Positions 49,358-60,252 of a stretch of 64,000 bases of DNA are shown here, in pieces. The position numbers and the translations under genes are program-made. The notes under the pieces are model-generated. The model did no database searches. It had not been told where the DNA came from and saw only the letters and a list, made by a program, of their open reading frames with translations. Where the stretch lies: the NCBI RefSeq assembly GCF_000090795.2, contig NW_003546293.1:262649-326648 (forward strand). Reading direction: 5' to 3'. Source of the DNA: Amphimedon queenslandica (taxonomy: Eukaryota; Porifera; Demospongiae; Haplosclerida; Niphatidae). Positions within the stretch are counted from its first letter, which is position 1. Every line of letters begins with the position of its first letter.

Positions 49358-50913
49358 AACAGGGCAAAACAAGTTAAAAACAAGTTAAAAGAAATAAAGA
49401 AGGAAAATTAGATAATATAATATATTTAGTTAAGGTAGATTAATTTTGAGAAATAGTTTAAGTAATATCAATATGGTCAATGAAAGTGAGAATAATGAGT
49501 CCACCACCATCCTCAAATCCCAATCCTCTTATTATTATTATTATTATTAATTATTATTATTAATTATTATTATTATTATTATTATTATTATACTTTACTT
49601 ACAAAGCAGTAAAGCATAGGTACGTATACATGTTGATAGAAATAACGCGGCAGCCATTTTTGTTGCCACTTGATGCGACGAATATCAGGAACGTCCTACA
49701 AAAGAGAGAAAGAAATTCTTTAATGAAACAACTCCATTAAAACTGCTAACTAACAGAAGCGGCTGTAACAATATCAGGATCAGCTCCATCAATATTAGTG
49801 TAGGGATGGTGGCCTAATGTGTGCTGGAAAAGGAAAGAAAGAGAAGAGTACAGTGTTTAGTCAAATCAATAATATCTGTAAATGATCATAATTACCTGAT
49901 ATATCCAGGTGTGAAGTGAGCAGCCTTGGTAAAAATCATGAACATGGCCTACCATCTTCCAAACCCAAGGCTTGTGAGTAATGGCAAAATGACTACAAGT
50001 GGAAAGATAAATAGATACAGAGAGAGGGAGGGAAGGGGAGAGAGAAGGAGGGACGAATTTGAGTACATGTACATCAATTTATACCTGGAGTCATGTGTGC
50101 ATGTCATGGCAACAAGAGCGGAAAAGAACCCCCAGAAGAAAGAGCACGTGATACCTAAGATCCAAGAGTCTTGAAAATATATCTACACGTACACGTATAT
50201 TTAAAAATTATTTTTATTATTTTTATTTCATGTCCTCACTTACCACCATTGCTTGACTAAATATGAGTAGAACAAAAAAGAGAAAGTATCGGAAAAACAT
50301 CCAATAATCGACTTTTGGGTCCTAAAATATTGAAGCAGCACGGGAACGCTAACGCTGAGCTATGCAAATCACAAACTCACAATGTTGTTCTCTTTAAAAT
50401 AGGTCTCAACCCTCTTCTTGAGTGTCACGTAAAACTCACTAGTAGAAATTTAAAAATGAGAGAGGGGCAGGTGTTAAAAACAATACTTACCCTCTCTCTG
50501 GAAATACCGGCATCTCATTATCGATCAATTCGCCAACGTAATACTTTTCTAAAACGTTTCTACAAATAAGAATCACGATGATTTTCAAATCATGGCAACA
50601 TTCACAAACTTAAAAGTGTCTGTTTTGTGGTAGGATTCAAATAACTGTGTTATATCCCGACCAGCCCCCAGGAGGATCTGCTCTAAGCCTCCTGGATGGC
50701 GAGACACGAATGAGCTAACATCGTAAACCTGTACATGACATAATAAACAAAGGACAATGGCAAAGGATCATAAAAACGCTTTACTACCTTTCCTCTGTAA
50801 GCGACGTGAGCATTCTCTCTTGTATTTAGCTGGCTTAGTTCTTTCCAAGTGAACCTACGGACAGGAGGTCCTGGAACTAGCTCTGTATCTCTATCTTCAT
50901 TACCTCCAGGCAT
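48012..50913 (-). CDS. Cytochrome b5-fused front-end fatty acid desaturase
   Basis: About 13 small exons encode ~430 residues. The first (50788-50913) starts [20 protein letters not shown] and opens a cytochrome b5 domain ([11 protein letters not shown], then [20 protein letters not shown] with the haem-binding HPGG). The desaturase domain carries three His boxes: HDSSH, HTLGHH and QTTHH, the last with the Gln that marks front-end desaturases. Membrane segments surround them ([38 protein letters not shown]). The C-terminus reads [20 protein letters not shown], ending VDKDK. By family it acts in the ER on long-chain polyunsaturated acyl chains at delta-5 or delta-6. The exact regiospecificity cannot be told. 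A diverged repeat and ATT microsatellites lie in its introns. Confidence 0.9.
48735..49000 (+). repeat. Diverged units of the dispersed repeat
   Basis: Contains TTTGAGCAGCTTTAAAAAT, CAGTTCAAGCTTTCCATACA, ACATAAG and a second partial unit with TTTTGGAGCAACTTTTAAAA. In a desaturase intron. Confidence 0.6.
49318..49595. repeat. ATT microsatellites
   Basis: Pure (ATT)n at 49318-49356 and interrupted (ATT)n at 49530-49590, in one desaturase intron. Confidence 0.95.
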
Positions 50914-51142
50914 ACTGGCTGTTGGCTTTGCTTTAAGAAGAAAGAGTGGAAGTAAGATGAAAAGGTCACCTGATTTTTCTCCTCATGCATGATTGCATCT
51001 TGTTACACACAGCTTTGGGCGTGGGTGACATCAATGAATATAATTAACTGTACAATCATGAAACATGAAGATCTTAAGTTGCAATTGAGATATGCATGCA
51101 TTTTTGTTTTTTTTTTTGTGTGTGAGTATAATGTATTAGGTA

Positions 51143-52697
51143 TTAGTTATATCTTGGTGATGCCAGTAACTGCATGTTTGGAGCAGAAGCACTCTCATGT
51201 CTCTTAATCTCATGAACTATTTCAGTGAGGTCTTTCACAAAACTCTGAATCTGTAGTAAAGAAAATTAATCGAATTTCAATGTATTTTTTGTCTCCTCTC
51301 ACTTTATCAAGCTGCAGTAGAGTCTCTCCGGACTCTTGAGGAGGTATTTTCTTTTTTAAATGCTTATAAACGAGGACATAGAGGTTGTGAGTAGCCATTT
51401 TTATTTGTCCTAGTAGCAGCGTCTTCTTTGCTGCTGTAGTCTGTATCCTGGTCCACTCTGAATCCCTGACAAAGAGAGAAAGAAACTGTATCCATTTCTA
51501 GTTGTATTATCATTATCATCATTATAGCTAAGGTAGAGAGTGTAGATTTATGTATCAAACAAACCATTTCATAGCTTCATTTTCTCCATCTTCGAGCTTT
51601 GTCTGTAGTCTTGCAAGCTGTACACATTCAAATATGAAGTTTAATCATTTAATTACAGTTTTAATAAGTTTAATTACTTCATTGTTGCAGTGAAGTATTT
51701 CATTGTTCATGTCCTATGGAATTATAATAATATCAAGTACTTTCGATATTAAATGCATTCTTCATAATAATCAATGTGCTATCAAGCCTTGTTGTGAGTG
51801 ATGACCTTTCAACTAACCTCAATGAATTTTGCTAGTTTTGCTCTCTCACTTTCAATGGTGTCCTGGTTAGTTATTTCAGTCTTTAGAAGGTCATCCCTTG
51901 TCTGACGTAGCGCCTCATAGCGCGTGATGATCTCCCGAGACTCATCAAACTAAACAGCAGATAAACAAGATGAGATGAACTGGATTGTATGTGTGTACAT
52001 ACTTCTGGTGTGAACTCAAGGACTCTATCCATGAACTTCTGATAAAGTGTGTATTTGCTGATTTGTGCTTGCTGATTGTTAACAACTTCACTTAGTTTCA
52101 ATATTTCTTCTTGCAACCTTTCCAGGAGGAGAGGAATACAAAGAGATAAGAGGGTATTGATCATTGATTGAATTAGGCCTTACTACCTCTGTATGTCCTT
52201 GTCCTTCTGCTTGCAGAGATCTTGCTCTCCTTTGGTCTTCTTCAAAGCTCTCGATCTTTTGAGGTCACTTTCCTACAAAATGAAGTAGAAGAAAATGAAA
52301 TAGAAAGCTTTGTCTTGATGCTTACTTTGACAAAAGCATCAAATCTGAATAGCTGTTCCTTCAATTTGACTTCTTTTCTCTCCAGCTCATCTCTCCTTTG
52401 CTGCAGGGCCTCCATTTTCATGGAAAATTCCTTTTAAAGCACATTTTAAAGGTACATGTACACAAAGTTATTTTCTTACTTCTTTCTGTGTTCCCAGTGC
52501 CTGCTCAACCTCAGCAGTCTCTCTTCTCTTCTCTAACAGTTTTGTTGCAGGAGTAAGGTGATCAGAGTTTCTATCAGGCATTTTACTACACAAAGAAATA
52601 AAAGTATATATATAGTGCTTTTTATTTCTGCTTACACTAAAAGTTTGTCTTCGAATGTGGTCTTGAAATAATCGTCCATATCTCCTGCTCTGGCCAT
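51143..52697 (-). CDS. Coiled-coil protein of the CCDC42/CFAP73 family
   Basis: About nine exons. It starts [20 protein letters not shown], continues [75 protein letters not shown], then [20 protein letters not shown] and [20 protein letters not shown], ending at TAA 51143-51145. The order and spacing match vertebrate CCDC42, especially the [16 protein letters not shown] block. Family members (Chlamydomonas MIA2/FAP73) belong to the modifier-of-inner-arms complex of motile axonemes or to sperm manchette structures. CCDC42 and CFAP73 cannot be separated here without a tree. Its start is only 73 bp from that of the WD40 gene on the other strand. Confidence 0.88.
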
Positions 52698-52770
52698 CTT
52701 GTGGCTCTGTTGTCATGGTAGCAAATTTAACCACGCCCACAATAGGAGCCCCACCCTAATTCTTGCAGCA
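52698..52770. promoter_or_regulatory. Very short divergent spacer, CCDC42-like (-) and WD40 gene (+)
   Basis: Only 73 bp between start codons, with CCACGCCC and GGGGCTCC blocks. A CTTGCAG just before the WD40 ATG could be a 5' UTR acceptor, which would place the true WD40 promoter inside or beyond the other gene. Confidence 0.45.
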
Positions 52771-55700
52771 ATGCCAGTCCTCATAGAAGAGCTTGCACAG
52801 TTAAAGAAAAAATCCTCCACTAGAGACGGTCACAGGTGGCAGATCTCTTCCCTAGTATTTAATCCAGACGGGTCCTTGCTTGCCTCCGGGTCCTGGGATA
52901 AAGAAGTTAGGATATGGGACCTGAACACACTGGAAACCAAAACAATTTTAAAAGGAGTCCACAAAGTACCTGTCACTTCACTATCCTGGGAGAGTACCCA
53001 GTCTAGCAAACTACTTGCTGTTGGTTCTGCAGATTGTACAGCTTCGCTATGGAACACAAGCACTGGCCGTCAGGTTGGAACACTTCAGAGTCACAATGGA
53101 TGGGTATTAGGAGTCTCATTTGGCCTGGGGTCTTCTCTCCTAGCTACCTCCTCTTGGGACGGGAGCATTAGAATATGGGACAGCCAGACAATGAAACTAG
53201 TGAATACATTGAAAGGACACGAAAAAGTATTGATCAATAATAATGTTATTGTAGAAATCCAATCCTGACTATAAATTTACATGACTACTTGTACAGCTTT
53301 GCTGTTACTATTATTATCATCATCATCATCATCATTATTATTATTGCTAGGGTGTTTGGTGTGTTGATTTCAAGCCAGTGAAAGAGTCACCCTTGCTTTG
53401 TTCAGGGAGTGAGGATGGAACAGTGAGACTGTGGGACACTAGGAGCAATGGAACCGTAAGAATCTTTGAAGGAGGTCATTCTGGACCTGTCTACTCAGTC
53501 TCATGGTCAACTGACAGTGCTATGGTTGCTACTGGATCTGAAGATACAAAAGTATTTTAATATTGTGCAACTACAATCTTCTAATCCTCTTATTGCATGA
53601 GTGCAAGATATTATTTTAATAATTCTTTTTATTTTATTCTTAGATATGCATCTGGGAACCCGGCTCAGGCTCAGTCATTAACACTATCAACTCGCACACA
53701 AGCACTGTTAAAAGCTTATGCTTCAACCCTCAAACAGTAAACATGTCTCTCCCAGTCCTCTCCTCAGCTGGAGGCTACACGGTCAATATATCAGACCCAA
53801 GGCCAGGCTACAAGTCAAGCATACTGAGTCCAATATATCCTCACGAGCCAGGAAAGGAGGTGGAGAGCGTAAGAATATCACCAGATGGATCCCTGCTAGC
53901 CTCAGGAGGGAGAGATGGGAACATTGTCCTAATGACACTCATGGTCCCTCGGCTGTTACCTTCTTTCAGAGGACGAGGAAGAATAATGGATTATAAGCAA
54001 AAGGCGAGGAAATCTAGAGATGGCTCCACTTTTATCAAAGACATAAGCCATAGGGAGGACGAAGACGAGATTGCTGTTGAGGAACTGGATGAGTTAGATG
54101 ATATACTCAGCTCTCCTTTAAAAAAGGAGGTTGAGCAGAATGTAGCCCGATTGAAGAGACTGGGTCGAACGGCTGCAAAAGAAATGGAACTAGTTGAACA
54201 TTCTACTGTTAAAAAGACTGCAACAGCCAAGTCATCTCGCAAGAAGAGGGTCACTGGGAAGAACATTGATCTGCCAACCATGATAGCACACTTGGCAAGT
54301 GATAAAACAGGAATAACAGAAGCTGAGGAAGAGGAGGACCAAGTAATAAAGAAAAGAGAAGAAGAGGAGACAAAGAAAGACAAAAACAAAACTAAAACTG
54401 AGACTGAGGAAAAGATTGAAGAGCTAGAAGAACTAGAAGAAGATGAAATAGAAGATGAAATAGAAGATGAAAATGACTTGGAGGAGTCTTCTCCACTCCC
54501 TCGTCCACTTGTTACGGCTAATAAAGCACTCTTCTATGACTCAAGTGAAGAAACTGATGATCTAGAATCGCAGTTTCTCGATGGAATGAGTGACACTCAA
54601 AGCTCTGTACACAGTACTAGTTTTCAAAAGTCTTTATCAATGGATGGACACTATTCAATGCTGGATCATTTGGACAGTAGCATACTCATAACTGCTGGTG
54701 CAAAGAAAAGCAAGAAAAAGCAGATAGCAGTAGAAAGTAAGTAATAATGAAAGGGATTTGGTTCTGCATGTAACCAGTGTATTTGTATCAAAAATGTAAT
54801 AAAAATTTGGGGTGATTTCAAAGCCATTTCTTGGAAGAACCATGGGCTATAGTCTTTGCTTTTTTCAGAACTTTGGCATTTTCCTAAAATGGCTGTAATT
54901 TGAAAAATTCGTCAGAATTAGCTCAAACTTGCCACACAGCATAAGTATATCAATATGAATCAGAAAATGTAATAAAAATTTGGGGTAATTTTGGAGCCAT
55001 TTTTTGGGGAAAACCATGGGCTATAGCCTTGGGTATTTTTCAGAATTTTGCCGTTTTCTTAAAATGGCCATAGCTTGAAAAATTGAAGTCGGAATCAACT
55101 CAAACTTTCTATACGGCATAAGGACATCAATATGAATCAGAAAATGTAATAAAAAGTTGGGGTAATTTTGGAGCCATTTTTTGGGAAAAACCATGGGCTA
55201 TAGCCTTGGGTATTTTTCAGAATTTTGCCGTTTTCTTAAAATGGCCATAGCTTGAAAAATTGAAGTCGGAATCAGCTCAAACTTGCTACACAGCATAAGG
55301 ACATCAATATGTATCAGAAAATGTAATAAAAATTTGGGGTAATTTTGGAGCCATTTTTTGGGAAAAACCATGGGCTATAGCCTTGGGTATTTTTCAGAAT
55401 TTTGCTGTTTTCTTAAAATGGCCGTAACTTGAAAAATTGAAGTCGGAATCAGCTCAAACTTGCTACACAGCATAAGGACATCAATATGTATCAGAAAATG
55501 TAATAAAAATTTGGGTAATTTTGGAGCCATTTTTTGGGAAAAACCATGGGCTATAGCCTTGGGTATTTTTCAGAATTTTGGCATCTTCTTAAAATGGCCA
55601 TAACTTGAAAAATTGAAGCTGGAATCAGCTCAAACTTTCTACACAACATAAGGACATCAATATGTATCAGAAAATGTCCACAAACCAGATAAAAGAGAGT

Positions 55701-55884
55701 CTGAAAAAAAGGCATGAAATTTAAATTTTGTTTTTCTTTAGTGCATCAAGATATACCAGAGGTAACAAGCATGAGTAATGTTAGCATTGGGACTGGGTCT
55801 TACATGAATGGTGATGCTGAAAGTGAAGCTCATTTGAACGAATCAGAGGAAAACGAAGAAGAAGAATTACTGAGTGTCATTTAA
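52771..55884 (+). CDS. Seven-blade WD40 protein with long acidic tail
   Basis: Exons 52771-53226, 53351-53551, 53644-54736 and 55742-55884 join in phase to 630 residues. Seven WD repeats in the first ~310 residues make one beta-propeller: examples are DGSLLASGSWDKEVRIWDL, SSLLATSSWDGSIRIWDS, LLCSGSEDGTVRLWDT, AMVATGSEDTKICIWEPG and DGSLLASGGRDGNIVLM. The remaining ~320 residues are low-complexity, acidic and Lys/Glu-rich, with a basic patch (KKTATAKSSRKKRVTGK) that could be a nuclear signal. I cannot assign it to a named family; the tail fits a nucleolar or chromatin scaffold, but that is only a guess. The third intron is almost entirely the 174-177 bp tandem repeat. Confidence 0.85.
54790..55680 (+). 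repeat. Tandem repeat, ~5 units of 174-177 bp (WD40 gene intron)
   Basis: CCATGGGCTATAG anchors at 54840, 55014, 55191, 55368 and 55544 give periods of 174, 177, 177 and 176, the same as at 11.6 kb. The first unit is the most diverged. It fills the intron 54737-55741. Confidence 0.95.
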
Positions 55885-56419
55885 CATTTTACAATAATTT
55901 ATGTGAAATAATGATAGTAACTGACAATATTATGTACATGTATTATAGGCATTTATAACATTATAAAATAATATGTCAAATACATGTACATGTACATGTA
56001 TGTACAGTGCTGGAGTAAAAGGAAAAGGAAGGTTTCTATTGTTAACACAAAAGTATAAATTGCTTAGGAAATCTCTGTAATCTGAATTGCATTGAAGTTA
56101 ATGTAAGATTGGCTAAATTTTAATTCTGTGCATTGAGTCTTGCAGTAACTGTAAACCAGGTTTAAATGTTTTCCTGGTCCTTACATACAAACACTGTAAT
56201 TATATAATTACTAATACAAATCAGACATAATGATCATTATTTTCGTGAGTAAATTTTAATTTTAAAAGTGCTTATACATGTATGTATGTACATGTACATG
56301 CAGTTTGTGAGGAAGAAAGAAAATGATGATAATAATAACAAACAATAAAAACATAAAAGTAGGCAGGCAAGAGAGAGAGAGAGAGAGAGAGAGACATTAA
56401 AATAATGTACTGCACCTGC

Positions 56420-56516
<97 letters not shown>

Positions 56517-56629
56517 CAATAATAATAATAATAATAACAACAATAATAATAACAACAACAATAATAATAATGATAAAGAGTGAGAGTCGGTAACAGTTAC
56601 AATAAAAGGCTATGTATGGGTGTGGCACA
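55885..56629. other. Convergent intergenic region with microsatellites
   Basis: Holds ATGTACATGTACATG palindromes at ~55979-56005 and 56275-56300, a (GA)n run near 56370 and a long (AAT)n/(AAC)n tract at 56420-56575. The AAT tract yields spurious poly-Ile ORFs on both strands. No gene. Confidence 0.7.
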
Positions 56630-57125
56630 TCATAAGAAATACTCCGGAATCGGCTTCTTCGTAGGTTCACCGCGAACCTCCTACACATACAGTACATGTA
56701 AGTAATAATACGTTCAATTGGTATTATCTCGATGGTGAATACTTACGTTTGGCGCTGCTTCAAAGATTGTGAAGTCTCGTTTTAAATTTTCGTCTAGTTC
56801 CAAAATGGCTGCAACGTTACCGCACCTGAGAATCAAGAAGAGAGCAAAATACTTTCAAATTACATTATACATGTACATGTGCATGCGTACATGCATGCTC
56901 ATCCTTTTCTCCCTTTTTTCTTACCGGTAACAATAATTTGGTGCAGACCAAACTGTCAATACTGTCTCGTTAAAGTGCCACTTGTAACCTTCCATTACCA
57001 GCTGGTGGGCACGACATATCAAATCAATGTTATTGGCGCTATTAAACTAAAAAATAATAATAATGATGATAATAATAATAATAATGATAACAATAATAAT
57101 AATAATGATGATGATAATAGTGATA

Positions 57126-57174
<49 letters not shown>

Positions 57175-57744
57175 TAATAACATACTTCAGATACAACGTC
57201 GTTTCCAAACAGATATCCAGCTCCTCTTGGGCTGATGCCCCATCCATCAATATCTAATCAATAAAAATAAACCACACCCACTCATAATCATAGACGCACC
57301 CACCTTCAGGATCAGACCAAAGTAGGTCACACATTGGGCCATCGTGAGGGACCTCCTGCTTCCTGTCTATGGCTCGTATCTATAGGAAAAAGGTAGAAAT
57401 AAAAATGGTAAAAATTTCTACACAATAATACCATATGATATACAGGTTGAAATATTGGTGGGAATCATTTTGTCATTTTTTGTATTTTGTAGTTGCATAT
57501 GTCATCAGGTATTATATTAGTGGTTTCTTGCCAAGATCAGCTGGTAATTCTGGAGTGCCATTTTTGTATCACGATTGGAGGGTTTTAATTTGGCCAATTT
57601 GTGTCCATGTGCCATTGAGCATGCGCATACATGTAGACGTATAATGGTTCAAAACAATGGGGTTCATTTCGGGGAATGGCTATCAAAATGCCAAATTTGG
57701 CGAGATTTCCTCCCTCCAAAATTATCAGCTACACTAGCAATGTA

Positions 57745-57776
<32 letters not shown>

Positions 57777-59249
57777 GTAATGATAGTGGCAGAGTTGATG
57801 ATGATGATGGTATAGTGTTGTGGAACATTGTGACTACACAAAAGAGGATGTGATGCAATATCACCACACAAGGAGAGAGTGATCCATCATGGCTGCTTTC
57901 ATTCCTCTTACTTGATCGATTGAAGTGATTGAGGGAGACAGGCCACCATGGACTGCAAAAATCTGAAGAGTAAGAGAATATTATAATAAAAAAAGACTTT
58001 TAATACTTAAAGTGGGTTCTTAATATGACGCATGTGCATCCGTCACGACCAGAAGTGCTGTATAAAACAATGGGAGCATGCGTCAACGCGTCATATTAGA
58101 AAACATTTCTATTCTGACGCATTGACGCATACTGCCACTGGTTCACACAGCACTTCTGGTTGTGACGCTAGCGCATGAAAAGCAATGCGTCATATTGAGA
58201 AACCACCTTAAGAGTACATGTACATGTAGATTAATATTATACCTTACCCTTTCATCTATTATGGCAGCTAGACTTAAGTAATCGAAAATCTCAGTGCAAT
58301 ACCTCCAGACATTAACGGATCCGTACTTTCTCTTGCACTCATCATAAAAACCATAAACCTGAGGGAGGGAGAGAGGGAGGGAGGGAGAGTGGGGGGAGAG
58401 AGGGAGAAAGAAAGGGGGGAAGAGAGAAAGGAAAAAGAGAGAATGTGTTAACAAATACTAATGATTTGACAATTGTGTCATTGAACACATCAAATACATT
58501 ATAAGAGGAAGGGAGAGAGAGAGAGAGAGAGAGGAGAGAGGAGGGGACATTAACTTGTGTTATTTGTCGGCTTTCATGATTTCCTCTTATTAATGTAATC
58601 CTATCTGGGTACCTAACCTATAATAATAATAATGAAAATAATAATAATAATAAAAACAATAAATAATGAAAATAAAAATATTTATGTACATGTGTATGTT
58701 ATTCTTTCTATAAAAGTAATAACTATTGTAGTAATAATAATAACAATGATTTACAAATTAATTAACACAAAGTTCGAAATAGCTAGTGAATACCTTTAAC
58801 GCTAAAAGTAACAAAAAGGTTTCAACACTATAAAACCCTCGATCGACAAAGTCTCCGAGGAAAAGATAATTAGTTTCCGGTACGTCACCCCCCACCTTGA
58901 TAAGAATCATAATTAACAAATAATTAATTTTAATTGTAATAATACACTAACTTTAAAAAGCTCTTTTAAGTCATAGAACTGCCCGTGAATGTCCCCACAC
59001 ACTGTAACAGGTGGATCTACTCTCTGTACATTACTCTCTTCACTAAGGATCTCTCTACAGAGAATGGCACAATGTAAAGGTCTGCTGGTATTATTTAATA
59101 TTATACCTAGCTTTTGAACAAAGTGATTTCACTTCTTGCTCTTTTATAACTTCACAGCGACGGAGTTGCTCTATTTGTCTATAAAGGAGTCGTTAAATAC
59201 TTCTCTCCCGCCCTGTAACTCACCTGTCTAAGTCAGAATGCTCACCCAT
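56630..59249 (-). CDS. PPP4C: Serine/threonine protein phosphatase 4 catalytic subunit
   Basis: A multi-exon gene. It starts MGEHSDLDR at 59249, like vertebrate PP4c ([17 protein letters not shown]), and ends [16 protein letters not shown] at TGA 56630-56632, with the YFL C-terminus that is carboxymethylated in PP4/PP2A enzymes. The diagnostic central exon (~58250-58360) reads [35 protein letters not shown], which matches PP4 rather than PP2A (DLFDYLPLTALVD) or PP6. GDIHGQF, GDFVDRG, and GNHE metal-binding motifs come from the exons around 58800-59050. PP4 regulates DNA-damage signalling and centrosome maturation. Introns carry two MITEs and AAT/GT microsatellites. Some middle exon borders were not resolved. 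Confidence 0.9.
57055..57182. repeat. AAT/GAT microsatellite
   Basis: (AAT)n and (GATAAT)n beside a PPP4C exon. Source of spurious poly-Asn and poly-Ile ORFs. Confidence 0.95.
57439..57736. mobile_element. MITE-like element related to 24268-24478
   Basis: Left TATACAGGTTGAAATATTGG; right end reverse complemented TAGTGTAGCTGATAATTTTG. The centre keeps GCCATTGAGCATGCGCATAC, shared with the copies at 24.3 and 28.9 kb. In a PPP4C intron, followed by a (GT)n run at 57746-57776. Confidence 0.6.
58011..58207. mobile_element. 197-bp MITE flanked by TTAA
   Basis: Left AGTGGGTTCTTAATATGACG; right end reverse complemented GGTGGTTTCTCAATATGACG, ~27-bp inverted ends. TTAA flanks both sides (58007-58010, 58208-58211), the duplication typical of piggyBac-type elements. 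An internal AGAAGTGCTGTATAAAAC also has an inverted counterpart. In a PPP4C intron. Confidence 0.8.
58360..58545. repeat. GA-rich microsatellites
   Basis: GGGAGAGAGG-type runs at 58360-58440 and (GA)n at 58510-58545, next to the central PPP4C exon, giving it a CT-rich polypyrimidine tract. Confidence 0.9.
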
Positions 59250-59419
59250 TCTCCTCTCCCCTGGTTTGAGTGGTTTCCGTTCCCGCTCTAAGCACAATCT
59301 CCGTATACTTTAACCACGTGGCATGCTTGAATGTACTGAGACCACACCCACCGTCTGTTTTGACGCCCAGACCACGCCCATAACCGGCCTAAAAGAGCTT
59401 CTTGAACAGGGACAAGGAG
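59250..59419. promoter_or_regulatory. Probable shared promoter, PPP4C (-) and paxillin (+)
   Basis: A 170-bp divergent spacer with several CACGTGG/CCACACCC/CCACGCCC motifs, including an E-box (CACGTG) at about 59316. Inferred from position. Confidence 0.5.
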
Positions 59420-60216
59420 ATGGAGTTAGGTAATTATAACAGTGCGTGTGGCTATGCCAGCCTCTAGATACTATCATATTACTAGCCTATAGTTATATAC
59501 TTAGCTTTAAGACTATTAGACCCAGTTGTATACTTTCTGAGACCGTCTTTCTCTCCTTTTTCTCTCTCTCTCATGATTTATCCTCCAGATGAATTGCTTG
59601 CGGACCTTCAATCGGTCATACCCGAAGCCACCACGGACGGTAGAGCTTCCGCTGGTTCCGGGAAAGGACAGTATGACTACCTCCCTGATCTCCCCGGGGC
59701 CGATGACTCCTCTAAAGGAGGGAGAAGGAGCGACCCTTTTGAAGTTCCCCCTGGTTATGACCCTCCTGCTATGACACCGCCTCCAGGAGACGAAGTAAGA
59801 GAGAGAGCACTTTATCGTACATGATACTCTGTTCTTTTTCCATATACATGTACGTATATGTGTACTTAAATGTCGCTCTCTTTCTTCCTCTAGGAAGAAG
59901 AAGCATATAGTACAGTGACTCATACTCCTCGGTATGTCCCTAAACAGGAACAAAGAGGAGAGTCTCCACCTCCAGCTAAACCCAGACGCACAGATCGACC
60001 GGAATATGATACCACCGCCATGTTTAGAAAACAGGAAAATGTCGAGACAGGAGGGGGAGGAGGAGGAGGAGGAGGTGGTTTGGAAGAATTGGATAATTTG
60101 CTGGAAATGTTGAGTACTACACAGCAAAAACAAACAACAGGTAAAAAGGCTTGTTTATTTACTTCTGTTTATTGTTTAGTCCAAATGTCCTTTTATAATT
60201 TGAAATTTGGAGTCAC

Positions 60217-60252
<36 letters not shown>

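Noticed and set aside
56272-57257. Poly-Ile, poly-Asn and similar ORFs on both strands
   Set aside because: They are translations of AAT/ATT microsatellites; same for ORFs at 12704-13099 and 37584-37814.
58143-58454. PP2A or PP6 identity for the phosphatase
   Set aside because: The exon reads [15 protein letters not shown], which is the PP4 pattern; N- and C-termini also match PP4c.
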